Assembly: GCA_025403435.1 (NCBI GenBank)
Contig: CM046327.1
Span: 14,376,218 to 14,440,217, forward strand
Reading direction: 5' to 3'
DNA from: Artocarpus heterophyllus
Lineage: Eukaryota; Streptophyta; Magnoliopsida; Rosales; Moraceae
DNA length: 64,000 bases
The notes beneath the pieces are model-generated. The model searched no databases and was not told where the DNA came from. It worked only from the letters and a program-made list of their open reading frames with translations. Position numbers and translations under genes: made by a program. This document shows, in pieces, positions 1-11,922 of this stretch. How positions within the stretch are numbered: position 1 is the stretch's first letter; every line of letters starts with the position of its first letter.

Positions 1-366
1 AGTGCGTGCAACACAATAGCACTCAACAATACACCTTAACCTTAAATTGATAAAATTACTATGTATATCAAGATAATGTTTCTGCAGTGCTATCAAAGCA
101 GACAACAGGCACTTTGAAGGTTAGACACTGCATGCTTGACATAAGCAGATGTTGATTTTGTGAAGTCGGTATCAACTTCTACATGTCATGTCCCCTTTAG
201 TTCTACAGACTTCCGCTGCAGCTTGCTAGTTGCTAGCGTGTGCCTAGTCAAATCCAATAGATGCCAAACATATGACTATCTAACAAACATGACATATTCA
301 TTACACATTCAATTTTGACACTGAAGACGCTGTTAAAACTATCATCATAGGAAATAGAAAACAAAC

Positions 367-2896
367 TCTTTCTCCGAGAATACGAGCTTTATCTGGAGTA
401 CCAACACCAACTGCAACTAGCTTTACACCAGCTGAATCAAATCTTTCTTTTGCTTCTTTCAGAGCTGAAGCAAGCTCCCAACTAGAAGCAACCACAAGAT
501 GCGATGAGTCACAAAAAATACAACAACTTAGACGAAACCGACACTAAAAAGCTCCTTGTACATATTATTTACCAGCAAAAACAACCAAAGTGTCTCAATA
601 AAGCAACAACAGCTATTCCCTGGAACAAAAAACAACAGAACGAATTACTCCAAAGTGTTAGAAGAGTTGCATCTATATCTTACGTTTTACAAATTGTGTT
701 AAAAACCCTACTCAGAGGGAAAAAAAAAGTTCTTAACACTACTTGTTACTTCCCAAAGAGTTCGTTTTTAACATGATTTGTCAATTTCACAGGATAATTT
801 TTTTACAAGTTTTGTAAAATATAAAGAATAAGTTTAGCATTTTTGAAAACGTCGGGTAGAACTGATCATTTCAATTAAAAAAAAGGAAGTTTGCATTTTA
901 TCGCTATATAAAATGATGTTTGTGCATATATATGTACAGTTATACACATAATGACATACGTGCATTTCTCGATAAATACTGATATACATACATTACATCT
1001 ATATACCGATATACATAATACATACATATATTATAATATGTTGTGTTTTTTACCAAAAAGTTTTTTGTAGAAGTGGCATTGGTGAGGCACTGTATCTAGA
1101 GAGCTACTATAGTCCTCTAGTCAAGAAACTTTGGCTTCTCGCTTTCATGGCTGGTTGTTTGTTCATATGGGACCTTACGAATAAGGTGCATTTCAAAAGG
1201 GATGGTGTGCACTGGTTGCTGCTTGCACCTATGCTCTCAGCTATATTAGCCTATTAGGTAGTCTAGGCTTTTCAAGTTTGGTTATTTGTATAATTCAGCT
1301 TCTGAGACATGCATTCTATATAAGTTACATGTTTGTTAGCTTTTGCCTTGCAGTCCTAGGGTTCTTGTTTCCTAGATTACTCCTCCTTTAGATTAAGTAA
1401 AGGTCAACAACACTGATGGTTTAGCTACGGCGCTCCTGGCGTGACTGCTTGTGGTGGAAGTTTCAGGAATTGTTTGTGGCTGTTTCAACTTTTTCCTTGG
1501 AGAAAGTACTTCTTTTGAAGCTGAAATGTAGCCTGTGATTGATTGCTATTTCCACTGCACGAGAATGGTTGTCATAAGTTGTGGTTTGAGAGTGATTCTT
1601 CCTTGATCACTTCTCTCTTGAGCTCCAAGTCTTAGAAGGTTCATTAGAGGCTGTGTAATAACTAATGCAGGGCTCTTTCTTCCTCCCAGAGGATGCAGTT
1701 TCGGTGTTCCCATGTGTTTTAAGAAGCTAATGAGTCTGCAGACAAGCTTGCTAATCTTGGGATCATTAATAGTAATAGGATGTGTTGGTCTCCTTGTTCT
1801 AGCTCCTTGGATTTTTATGCCAACAGGGACTATATTGGTTTACCTTTTTACAGATTCACTTAATTGTTTTGAGGTGGTTATTTTTGTTGTTTCTACTCCT
1901 TAATAATATGAGCCTCAGTTGAGATGTTGAGATGATTATATATATTATATATATATATATATATGTACATATATTTTTTTTGAGATGTTGAGATGATATA
2001 AATATACATATAATATATATATATATATATATGTATTGTTGTCTATTGGTATGTTTCTAATAATTATATTTCTAATAAAATATATTTTAACAATAATTAA
2101 TAACGTGGTGTTATAAAAATTCAATTTCACTAATTATTATAATTTTTTCATCATTTACCTAATTTATTACAACCGTTTAACGCTTATTACACGGTTAATA
2201 ATAATAATATTGATCGAAAACTTAATCATTTAAACTACACTCGTGTGTGTGTGTGTGTGTATATATATATATTGACTAAATAAAACACCACATTAACCCA
2301 TCCCACTCATTTGTATGTTAAAGCCACTATTTATTTTTTTTGAAATTTTCCTTTATGCAGGAAACTATGACTTTTGTGATGTAGGTAATAGGGGAAAAAA
2401 AAAAGCTTTGAAACATTTTTCTCCCACAATAATCTTTATTATCAAACAAAAGGCCAAAAATTTAAATTTCCACAATATTTAAATACATCATTAAATTAGA
2501 CGACCATATTATTGAGTCGTTCGACTGTAATTAGTAGTATTTTGACCAAAATGAGAAAAGAACAATCTGGAGATAAACACTTGAGATGAGAATCTTAACC
2601 TCGTTTTGGTCCCAGAGATCCTTAAACACGACGGGCTCGCCGGCGGCGGTGAAGATCCTAACATCGCCGAGGATCTCCGCGATGTTTGGGCCGAAATCGG
2701 AAACCGCCGCTCTCGCGACGACATGTCGTCTAAGGCCTACGACACACGTAGCTGGCTTTGCGGAAGGTGCGGCGACGGAGAGGGACGGGGCGTAGGGTTT
2801 TGGAAGCTCGAGAGGGGGAGGCCGGGAACGGAGCGACGGAGATGAAGGGAAAGAGAGGGCCGGCGCGTGGAAAGCCCGTGCGGAGCTGAGAGCCAT
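367..2896 (-). CDS. AAED1/PRXL2-type thioredoxin-like protein, chloroplast (3 exons visible, 3' part beyond window)
   Basis: Split gene reading right to left. Exon 1 is 2600-2896 (99 codons), exon 2 is 573-619 (47 bp), exon 3 is 367-481 (115 bp). All junctions are GT/AG and frame is kept: exon 1 ends on a full Glu codon, and exon 2 ends TG, completed to Cys by the first base of exon 3. The first ~60 residues are rich in Ala, Ser and Pro, like a chloroplast transit peptide. Then come an 'IAEILGDVRIF' stretch, 'FKDLWDQNE', the RHFGC-F-CC motif (residues 108-115, the expected redox cysteines) and WELASALKEA...GVGTPDKARIL. This order matches the AhpC/TSA-like AAED1 (PRXL2) family of thioredoxin-fold proteins, presumed plastid redox proteins. 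The next exon (expected LPFPM...) is not found in 1-366, so the gene continues outside the window. Intron 1 is long (1980 bp). Start chosen at the only Met giving a transit peptide. Family confident; substrate unknown. Confidence 0.86.
1071..1257 (+). other. exon-like open block, opposite strand inside intron 1 of the AAED1-like gene
   Basis: Directly after an acceptor-like run (ttttttgtag, 1061-1070) an open frame of 61 codons runs to TAG at 1255-1257. It reads SGIGEALYLESYYSPL, then a hydrophobic stretch (LLAFMAGCLFIW), a KVHFKRDG turn and a second hydrophobic end (LLLAPMLSAILAY-stop). Composition and codon use look coding, as in the last exon of a small membrane protein. About 650 bp after it also lacks the AT-richness of the rest of the intron and could be its 3' UTR. 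No upstream exon is seen in 1-1070. It may be a captured gene fragment or the end of an overlapping gene. Family not recognised. Confidence 0.35.
1919..2040. repeat. TA-rich microsatellite pair in intron 1
   Basis: Two (TA)n tracts, each preceded by the same 'tgagatgttgagatgat' phrase (around 1920 and 1981), suggest a local ~61-bp duplication carrying the microsatellite. A further (GT)n-(AT)n tract lies at 2243-2272. Confidence 0.7.
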
Positions 2897-4013
2897 GAGT
2901 TTTGGAGTTTCTAAGCGAGAATGAACTTGGGTAGGCTAAAGTCTGGGAAGAAATATTAGAAATTAAAAATAAATAAGAAACCGATGGCACTTGGCAGTGG
3001 CTGTGTGGCGGGAGGACATATGTGAGTACATGACCCCGTTTCCTTTTTTTTTTTTTTCCTTGCGAGAAATCATTTTTTCTTTTGAATTAATTTAACATGC
3101 ATCCCTATGAACTATAAAATATCAACAAAAAATTGCTTTTTGTTAAAAATTTTTATAAAACCTGATACACAATTTAAGGGTACTTGATAACTCTGTCTTG
3201 TATAAAGCTAATTTAAATTTAAAAATTTGTTATAACTTAAAATTGTAATTGATAAAAATATAAACTAAAAAATCTTAAAATTTTTTGTAGAAATAAGCTT
3301 TTTTTTCATTTTTTTGTAACTACATTAAAGTAAACTAATAATTTAATGGTTCACTAAATCGTTTAACAATCTTATTATTTGTGTAAATGTTATGCCATTT
3401 ATACTCAGAATCATAATTAAGTATTTTTTTGGTTAATATTGTGTAGGTTGGAGGAGTAAATGTTATGTTTTGAAGTTTCGAAGGGAACAAATATTATGTT
3501 TTGAAGTTTACAGAACATAAGATTATAAGGTTAACTATTTAAGATTATAAGGTCTATAGTTAAGGAGGAATTTTTGTATTTTTTAAAGAGAAAAATTGTT
3601 TTCCAATATTTTCTTTTAAAAAGAAGAAAAATTGTTTTGCAAGATAAAATGATGAATTATCTTTTAAATTGAAACTCAGAATTCATTCAATAGGCATAGA
3701 GTCTGCCTTTACCCAAAAAAAAAAAAAAACTGATAAACTTTAACAAACAATCTATCTATTTAAACTTACCAAAATTAGAGGTAGCATAATTAGCTAGGAA
3801 TTAGGCCATGACTTTCCCTGAGAGACATACCAAACATTGCTGCTACTAGCTTTGAGAAATCGCATCTCGAATGTCTTCAACAACATTAGACTCCCAAGCT
3901 CGAGGATTCAAATTTAACACAACTTTATACATATTGAGTGCATCTGTCTTAATGCTTCAACAATCAAAATCGCAAGATTGAGCAAACCGAGCTCAAAGAG
4001 AGAGGGGTTGGGT
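2897..4013. other. intergenic, upstream of AAED1-like gene
   Basis: AT-rich, with T- and A-homopolymers near 3045 and 3715. No intact gene. One short coding-like remnant on the minus strand, 3846-3943, reads DALNMYKVVLNLNPRAWESN and continues to a stop at 3846-3848, preceded by an acceptor-like CAG. It could be a last exon or a pseudogene scrap; family not recognised. Confidence 0.4.
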
Positions 4014-4471
4014 TGTTAAATTGTGATGAAAACTATCATCACCCAGGATCGTTCATGTCAAATCATCAAGAATATTAATAAGATGCGAAAGTTACCTGAA
4101 TCCATTGATAGAATGTGATTCTTGAGTCTTTTGGTTGAGGATCTTCCAAGTCTGGAATGTAAATTCTCCTTTTCAGAATGCTCTGTAATCTCTCTGTAGA
4201 TGGGAAACAGAAAAATAATGTACGTACTGACTTGGGGACCACAACCCTTTTGTATAATTGCTAAACCCTAGCAATTAACCTTAATTACCAATTTTGCCCA
4301 TCATAAAATTAGTAATTACATTTTTAGTCTCTACACATAGGAGGCCCACACTTAATGATGCATTAAAAGCCCAAAATCTAAATTAATCACTTTTAATTGG
4401 GCAACCTTATTGATAGCCTTTAATTCACATTTATTTAATATATTGGCCCATAATTGGATTTTGATCCAACA
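4014..4471 (-). mobile_element. candidate LTR of a Ty1/copia element (minus strand)
   Basis: On the minus strand the segment begins TGTTGGATCAAAATCC at 4471, immediately after a purine-rich tract (complement of 4472-4484, CCAAGTGGGAGAT), the usual polypurine-tract/LTR junction of plant copia elements. An opposite terminus TTTAACA would put the outer end at 4014 (458 bp). The inner end is well supported; the outer end is only a best guess because no second LTR or target duplication is visible. Confidence 0.5.
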
Positions 4472-4759
4472 ATCTCCCACTTGGGCTATATATGAAACTT
4501 TATAAATGTGTATTATACCTTATGAGCTCATGAATTTTGCTATTAAAACCTTATGCACCTTATCAATCTTGTCCATTAACCATATCAATTGAGGACCAAA
4601 GAGACCTTCATTACATGAAACTTTATATATGAAACTTGGGCCATAATTGGCCCATAATGTGCATTGATTTGGGTCTGCTTCTTGAACGATGTCAGGAGTA
4701 GAAAACCTGATCAATGTCAATAACAGCTGTGGGATATTAACATATTCCTCTTCAAGACA

Positions 4760-5615
4760 AAGTCTCTAACCATATCTCCCCCGCAAACCGACATCCTCAA
4801 AGAACCTGGCATTTCCCGTCTCAAATATCGATTTGGTCCGTGGGATCATAAAACTTGTACCCTCTGATCTTTCAGAGTATCCAATAAAATAACAACTAAC
4901 CGTCCTTGATTCCAGTTTCTTTTCATTAGGCCTATAAGGCCTTGCCTCAGTTGGACATCCCCAAACATGCAAATGCTATATACTAGGCTTCTTGCTCGTC
5001 CAAAGTTCGTAAGGGGTGTTAGCAGTTGCTTTAGTGGAACCCCTGTTAAGGATATACGCTGCGTCTTAAGTGCTTCTCCCAGAGTAATTCTAGTAAGGCA
5101 GAATGAGAAATCATACTCTCACCATGTCCTTAAGAGTTTTGTTTCGTCTTTCAACAACACCAATCATAGTGGGCGAACCCGGCATAGTGTACTATAGGAC
5201 GATACCGCTTTCCTCTAGGAACTTAGGAAATGGTCCAGGACGTTGTTCACCTGAACCGTCATATCTGCCATAGTATTCACCACCACGGTCAGATCTGACG
5301 CTTTTAATCCTTTTGCTGAGTTGATTTTCAACTTCAGCCTTATAATTTTTGAACACATCCAGCGACTGTGACTTTTCATGAATGAGATATATGTAGTCAT
5401 ATCTGAAAAAATCGTCTATGAACGTTATAAAATTTGTTGACCATTCCAGAAGCCATAGGGAATGACCCACAAATGTCTATATGTATAAGTTCTAAGACAT
5501 CCAAAGTCCTGTTGACTTCAAATCTTTTATTGGTTTGTTTCCCCTTAATACAGTTAATACAAATATCAAAATCTGTAAAGTCTAAGGGGTTGAGAATTTC
5601 GTCTAACACAAGTCT
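4760..5615 (-). pseudogene. Ty1/copia pol remnant (GAG-pre-integrase and integrase core)
   Basis: Broken minus-strand frames read in order: a GAG-pre-integrase end (ICINCIKGKQTNKRF), the start of the integrase core (LELIHIDICGSFP), FITFIDDFFRYDYIYL, VRSDRGGEY, then HVWGCPTEARPYRPNEKKLE and a GYFIGYSERSEG block near 4766-4972. This is the usual order of a copia polyprotein around integrase. Frameshifts separate the pieces, and reverse transcriptase and RNase H are missing between integrase and the polypurine tract at 4472-4484, so the element is internally deleted and dead. Its upstream part runs into the assembly gap. Confidence 0.85.
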
Positions 5616-5715
5616 NNNNNNNNNNNNNNNNNNNNNNNNNNNNNNNNNNNNNNNNNNNNNNNNNNNNNNNNNNNNNNNNNNNNNNNNNNNNNNNNNNNNN
5701 NNNNNNNNNNNNNNN
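5616..5715. other. assembly gap, 100 Ns
   Basis: Exactly 100 N, the conventional length for a gap of unknown size. It lies inside or at the edge of the copia remnant, so missing sequence is probably repeat DNA. Confidence 0.98.
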
Positions 5716-6393
5716 TATTCGAATAAGGCAAGCAAGGTGTCACATAAAACTAACAGCAAAGCATTATTCACGTGCAACTAGTACTTACATTATTCACGTG
5801 CCACAAAAATAGTAATAGAAAACAAATCCACTAAAACCATGATTCCACTAACTAAGACCATGACTCCACTAACTAGGATTGACTTATTCAACAAAACAAA
5901 AAAAATGTCAGAATTAGAATTAACGCCAACAAATATGAACTACTGTTTACTTTCGACCAGAACGATTCATTTGAAAGTGGTTTTGTTCTTTTATTTTAGC
6001 TCTTCGTTGCCTTTTTTTTTCCTTTAGCACTTTTTCTCTATTTTTTTTTTCCATTTTCAATCTTCTCTTCTTACTTTCTTTCTCTTGCTTTTCTCATTTC
6101 TTTGTTGTTTTTCCCCTAACAATAAGATATTTAAATCTATTTTATTAAATTATTTATTAATTTTTTTGAAATATCTTATTATAATTTATTCCCACTTAAA
6201 TATTTCTACTTGATCCACTATTAACTTTAGATCAAAACAGTTCGTTTTGATCAAAAGGTTTAATTTTTGGAATTTTATATTAGTCCTTCCTTACTTTCTA
6301 TCTCTTTATTTTTTCCTCCTCCCGAGTGCCCCTATTTAAATATGTTTTTCATTCTCATATAAAACAAATATTATAATCAGATATAAATTTGTA
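5716..6393. other. AT-rich intergenic DNA
   Basis: Pyrimidine-rich tracts around 6000-6110. No gene-like frame or recognisable repeat. Confidence 0.5.
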
Positions 6394-6755
6394 AAACTTC
6401 CGTTGAAATAAACTTTGGTCTTTCTATTCCATTTCCAGTTATATTTGCTCATTCTTCAATAGCTCAGATGCCTCTTCCATTATATGACACTCACAGTGAT
6501 ATACTTTGAAATAAATTGATAGGGTGTTTAGTAAAGTTGGTTAGAACTTTTAGTTCAAAACATTACAGCATGTGAAACTTCCGTTGAGATGTCCTTTGGT
6601 CTTTCTATTCCATTTCCAGTTATATTTGCTCATTCTTCAATAGCTCAGATGCCTCTTCCATTATATGACACTCACAGTGATATACTTTGAAATAAATTGA
6701 TAGGGTGTTTAGTAAAGTTGGTTAGAACTTTTAGTTCAAAACATTACAGCATGTG
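6394..6755. repeat. 181-bp tandem duplication
   Basis: Two head-to-tail copies (6394-6574 and 6575-6755) starting aaacttccgttga and ending acattacagcatgtg, differing at a few bases near the start. Few differences, so recent. Confidence 0.9.
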
Positions 6756-6864
6756 AAAGCTTTATATTGTAGCAATTTTTTACCTTTTATTGTAGTATGT
6801 GAGAGCTTTACACTATTTCCTAACGAAAAAGTTGGTTAGAACCAATTTTACTAAACACCCTATA
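6702..6864. mobile_element. small inverted-repeat element (MITE-like)
   Basis: The left end atagggtgtttagtaaagtt is answered on the right by its imperfect complement aattttactaaacaccctat. This gives ~20-bp terminal inverted repeats around ~160 bp without coding capacity. The left TIR is also present in the first copy of the 181-bp duplication. No clear target duplication found. hAT-like by feel only. Confidence 0.5.
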
Positions 6865-7587
6865 GATCAAATTGTTATCATTGTGTTTTTGGGGACATGA
6901 GTTTCCTAACTTCTATTTACACACTCCCCCTTATTCTCTACATCCTTCCTAAAACAAACCACATAATTTTAAAATGATTAAATTTACTTTCTAACACCCC
7001 TAGTATTCCAAAATTAATCCAAATTATTTTCATAAAATAATTAGTTTTTGACCATTTTATTTTTCTTTTTACATCCAGAATATTTCATTTTAGTTCATCA
7101 CTATAATATTATAATTTCTCTACCTCTCCATTTTTTTAAGCTTTATGTACAAGCCTTTTCTATAACATTTTTTTCATTCATAAAGAAAATTTACAATAAC
7201 GTGTTTCTTTTATAAAAATAAAAGACACTTATTTATATACAATTGACAAGTAGAAGTCATTTTTTTTTATAAAATAAAAAGCAAAACAACTCAGAACATA
7301 AAATAAATAAACAACAACAAAATTAGCATGTTAATTGAGGTATGATTAAAAAGAGAAAATGAAAAAAGAAAAGGAAAAACAAAAGGTAAAACAACATATG
7401 AGCATAAGAAAAAAAAAAGGAACCAAATGGAACAAAAAAATATCAATCCATCTTCACGAACATAAAACAAAAATGGTAAAAGAACCACTGTCATTAATTT
7501 ATAATTTGGGGATATGATACGTAGGTGTATGGAGAGGGAAAAACTTCATCATTAGTTTTTTTATATAATAAAATTTAATTATGTAAT
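6865..7587. other. AT-rich intergenic DNA
   Basis: Nothing recognised; homopolymer-rich, with only low-complexity frames. Confidence 0.5.
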
Positions 7588-8449
7588 TGTAACGTCCCTA
7601 TATGGGGGTTAACAGTTTTTAATGAAATAAAATAAAAATCAAAAATAAAAGTAAAACTTTAAAAATAAAGTTGCCCGGGACTTAAATGAAAACTCTCAAA
7701 TCAAAAATAAAAATATAAATGATGATTAAACCACAGTTTAATGTAGTACCTTAAATTTAATTATATAAAATTGTCATCATCATTTCAACCCTCAACGCAT
7801 TTTAATACAGTCACAGAAAGTAACAATTAATGATTACATTATCATGAAGAACATTCTTAGCAATTGAAGCAGTCCTAACGTAATATAGCTACATAGTTGT
7901 GACGACCCGCCTTTTCGGGCAGTCACTTTACTTTCATAAACATAGTTTCATAAACAGTAATCTTACTTACTTAGTAAGAAAATACTGTAATAAATTTTTT
8001 TTTTCTTTCCTTAAACGTTCTTTAAAATTGATGCGACCTCTGTCGCATTCAAGTGGAGACATCGCTCAACACTTGTCCTTAAAATCATTTCAAAACGTTT
8101 CTTAAAACTTAATAAGAAACATTTATTAAATCATAATTTAAAACTTTACTTTATAATTACATAAAACAGTTCATAAACTGTATCTTAAAACTTTGAACAC
8201 AATTCTTAAAACTCTGGTTTTCTTTAAACTTCGAAAACACAACATTAAACAATAGAAAACATTTTCTTTACGTAGCGGAAGCAAACAGTGATGGTATCCA
8301 TACCCAAATCTTCGCATCTGTCCTCCGCAGCACCCAGCTCTTCTAACGGGTCCCATTGGTCACCCATATGTTACCTACAGCATGAAAAACTTTTAATGAG
8401 CTTTCGCTCAGCAAGTTCAAACATATTCTCACAAAGCATTTAAACATGC

Positions 8450-8835
8450 TTTAAAAACTTTTCTCTTGAAAACCTTTCTCTTGAAACGTTCTTCATGAAC
8501 GTTTTCCATAAACATTTCTGAAAACGTTTTCCATAAAACATTTCTGAAACGTTTTACATAAACGTTTTTCATAGAACATTTCTGAAAATGATTTTCATAA
8601 AACATTTCTGAAACGTTTTTCTTAAAACGTCATTCGTAAACCTTTTCTTGCAAACATGAAATGTTTTTCATAAACATTTAATGTAAAACCTTTCTCTTAA
8701 AACATTTCTTGAACGTTTTTCTTAAAACGTTGTTCGTAAACCTTTTCTTGAAAACATGAAAATGTTTTTCATAAACATTTGTCATAAAACATTTCTCTGA
8801 ATGTTTTCCATAACATAGCATATAAACATTTCATG
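8450..8835. repeat. degenerate short-period repeats in family A LTR
   Basis: Many variants of 'aaacatttctgaaacgtttt' and 'cataaacatt' repeated at ~20-45 bp. A second cluster at about 9270-9740 repeats 'attgcataacaaatgcaac'. Both recur in the partner LTR (about 13560-13900 and 14360-14830). Confidence 0.75.
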
Positions 8836-10539
8836 GAAGGCATTCAAGCAACATTAGAATGCATGACTTCATTTATGCTCAATTATTAACTTTAATTATG
8901 AGCCTTTTATGAACATTCTATAAACTTAAATATTCATTTCTTTCTCAATCTTTATTCTTGTTCTTTAACTTTCTTTATCTTATAACTTTCCTTTTCCTTA
9001 CTTTACTTTAGTGTTCGTACCAACTCATTAATCATGAGATCATAAACATGATGCTTCCCTTGTGGAAGACTTGAGACCATCAAACATTGAGGTCTTGTAC
9101 CTCACCTTTAGGAGGTCACACTTTAATTTCACTTTCATTACCTCATAACAAAGAGGCTGATACGACACTTTCTTTTTATCTTAACGTTACCTTCTTATTA
9201 ACTTTAGTGAGCATTTCAAATGCAATCACATCATATGCAATACACTTGCAATTCATAGCTTGTACTATAAAATTTATTGCATAACAGATGCAACATATTG
9301 CACAATAAATGCAACATAAAATGCAAACACATTTTACTAATCATAATTTGTATTCTAACACTCATTGCATAACAAATGCAACATATTGCTTAATAAATAC
9401 ATCATAAAATGCAAACACATTGTGCAAACTATAACTTTTATTCTTAAATTTATTGCACATCAAATGCAACTTATTGCATAGCAAATGCATCATTAAACCT
9501 TTAACTTAAACTATAAAACATTATGCATTGTCATAATGCAAAACATACTTTCAATACTTTGAAAATCATAACTTAAACTTTTAAATAACGTTATGCATAT
9601 CAATATGCAAATAAACCTTTAACATAACGATTGCAAATTCATTGCAAATCTTTTTCTTGAACTTTAAAACTTCTTGCATAATAAATGCAAACATACTTTA
9701 AAAACAACTTGCTTAACAATTGCAAACACATTTGCAAACATATAAATAAGCATTTAAAAATCATTTACTTCATGCTGTAGGTGAGGTTTGAAACTTACCC
9801 AAACTATGCTCTAGCGTTCTCTATTCCGTTCCTTTCTCGTTCCTTTTCCTTTCCATTGGTCGGCTTTTGTGTCCTGATCATACGACAGCCGACTCATTAA
9901 TTAACTTTCTTTATTATCAATCCACTCGATTGATAATAAAACGTAAACATTAATCATTCATTCCTTATTCATAACTTGGTATACTATCGGTCTACCATTC
10001 AGTTTACTCAACCTTATAAACCATCAGTTTACATTTCCTTCAATTAACCTTGTAACCCACCGGGGTTACATTTCCTTTTAACTTTGTAACCCATCGGTTA
10101 CCACTCGTTTACTTAAAACATTCATCGTTAAATCTTGATCTCACATGACCGTTACGTTACTTAACGTATCACGGAACATTTTCCATCTAATAACATTATG
10201 CTAAATCGGAGTGTTCAACTCCGTTCTAGCCGTTTCCTTAAAAATGACGATTTTACCCTTAACGGGTTTTTCGTCACCTTATAACGTTATAAAACCTATT
10301 CTTACATAAACAGTGTAACAATCACTGATCATGCATTTCATAAATTTCTATGAAAGCATCTAAAACAATTCATACTGCAGTCGAGATTCCTACTTACTTG
10401 AACTCCAAGCTAAGCAGATCCAGTTGTATCTCGCTGCATCTACAGTATATGAAGCATCCTCTGTAGTGCTCCTCGAGCGACCATGAATGGCTAAGAATTC
10501 TTCCTGGAGATCATACATTCTTGAAAACGTCATTCTGGA

Positions 10540-11640
10540 CTCCGATACTACTGTTTGAATCGCCTCGATCTGCGTGCAGTCGGTACCAGATGATTTTCAT
10601 CGGAGTAGAATTAGCTCGAACGGAGGTCACCATTGCGTTCAGAGCGTCGAAACGAGTCGGGAGGCGGTCTCGGATCTTCGATCGGAGGTCCGGATCACAA
10701 AATCCCATTTTGCCCTTGGACCGGCCGTTGACCGGCGTTGACCGCCGTTGACCGGCCGTTGACCGGTGGCTGTTGGCTCCGTTGAGGGCTGAGCTCGAGC
10801 CTACCCCCCCTAATTCGACCTCCTGAGTCGATTGGTGGGGTCAATTTCACCCAATTCGGCCTCCATCTGCTCCAATCGAGGATGGATTTCTCGGCTAACA
10901 CCGGCGGCTCCGATCTCGGTCCTCCGGCGACGGTAGCCCAAAATTGACTTGGGCGTTTTCTTCCCCGTGTCCCTCTGAGTGTTTCCCCTACGATGGGGCA
11001 GCTCAACACCACATGGAACGGCGGCCCGAAGCTCCCCACGGCGGCGCACCAAGGCGGAGGTCGTTCTCCGGTGACCGGCCGTCATTTCGTGAAATTGAGG
11101 TACCGAATTTCTTCCTCTCGGTCCTCTGAAGGTGTTTGTGCCTTCAATTTGGCACAAAACGGCCTAAAATGGTCAACCCAACCTCACCCACGGCGGCTCA
11201 CGGCGGGTGCCTTCGTTCTCCAGCGAGGGGCGGCGGAACGGTGCAATTGACCGAGGGGTCTTGCTCGCCGTCGCCCTCTGATCATTTTGGCACCGGCGGT
11301 GTGCCACACCGCCACCAGGCACGACGGCTGCGACGACGGCTCCACGGCGGCAACGGGGCAGCTCCGGCGAAGCCTTTCCAGCCAAAATTGAGCTGGAAAA
11401 TTGGTACCATCTTGTTCCTCTCCTCACACTGAGTCCATAGACACCAAAATCACGTCGATTGGTGGTCGGACGGCGGAGAAATGACGTCGGAAAATTATGG
11501 GTTTCGCCGCCACTTTGGGCGGCGCGTGGGCCCTCCTCCGGCGGCTATTTGGGTGGCACGACACCTCGTTGGACTCAGCTCAACGAGAGCTTCTCACTGG
11601 TATGGGAGGTGTCGAAAAATAACGCCGGAATCTCAAACGA
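10540..11640. other. GC-rich block inside family A LTR
   Basis: About 1.1 kb strongly enriched in CGG/CCG, unlike the AT-rich rest of the LTR, with short overlapping frames on both strands (partner at 15620-16730). The frames have no recognisable domain and shift by small indels between the two LTRs, so they are not treated as genes. It may be a promoter/leader region or an old captured sequence. Confidence 0.5.
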
Positions 11641-11922
11641 GATTTGAGGAGAGAGAGAGAAATTCTAGAGAGAGAAAGAGGAGAGAGAAAGTCTCGAATT
11701 TTGCCCTCAATTTTCTGATTTTTTTCCTTTTTTTTTTCTTTTTCTTTTATAAAAGTATAAAAAAGAAATTGTGGTCCACACAATTCAATTCTTATACTGC
11801 GTTGCTCTAACACTGTATAATTTTCCATCTTATTATACAGTATTTTCCTTTAATTGTACTTTGTCTTAACATAATCTTTAATTTAATGCATTTTTAATGC
11901 ATTAAAAATCTCGGGTGTTACA

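Larger units (their letters stand above)
7898..11922 (-). repeat. family A LTR, downstream copy (4025 bp)
   Basis: Plus-strand limits tgtgacgacccgcc and ctcgggtgttaca. It differs from its partner by scattered substitutions and small indels, for example one more CGTTGACCGG unit at 10721-10768 and an extra aacatttctgaaaacgtttt unit near 8515. The pair is clearly older than the LTR pairs at 35-43 kb and 51-60 kb. Confidence 0.92.

Noticed and set aside
301..366. Extension of the AAED1-like frame beyond exon 3 (VCFLFPMM...).
   Set aside because: A GT donor follows the GGAGAAAGA end, and the extension loses family similarity; it is intron.
10511..11828. Many overlapping 60-115-codon frames in the GC-rich block (and at 15438-16886).
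   Set aside because: They lie on both strands of an LTR, differ in length between the two LTR copies through small indels and show no domains.
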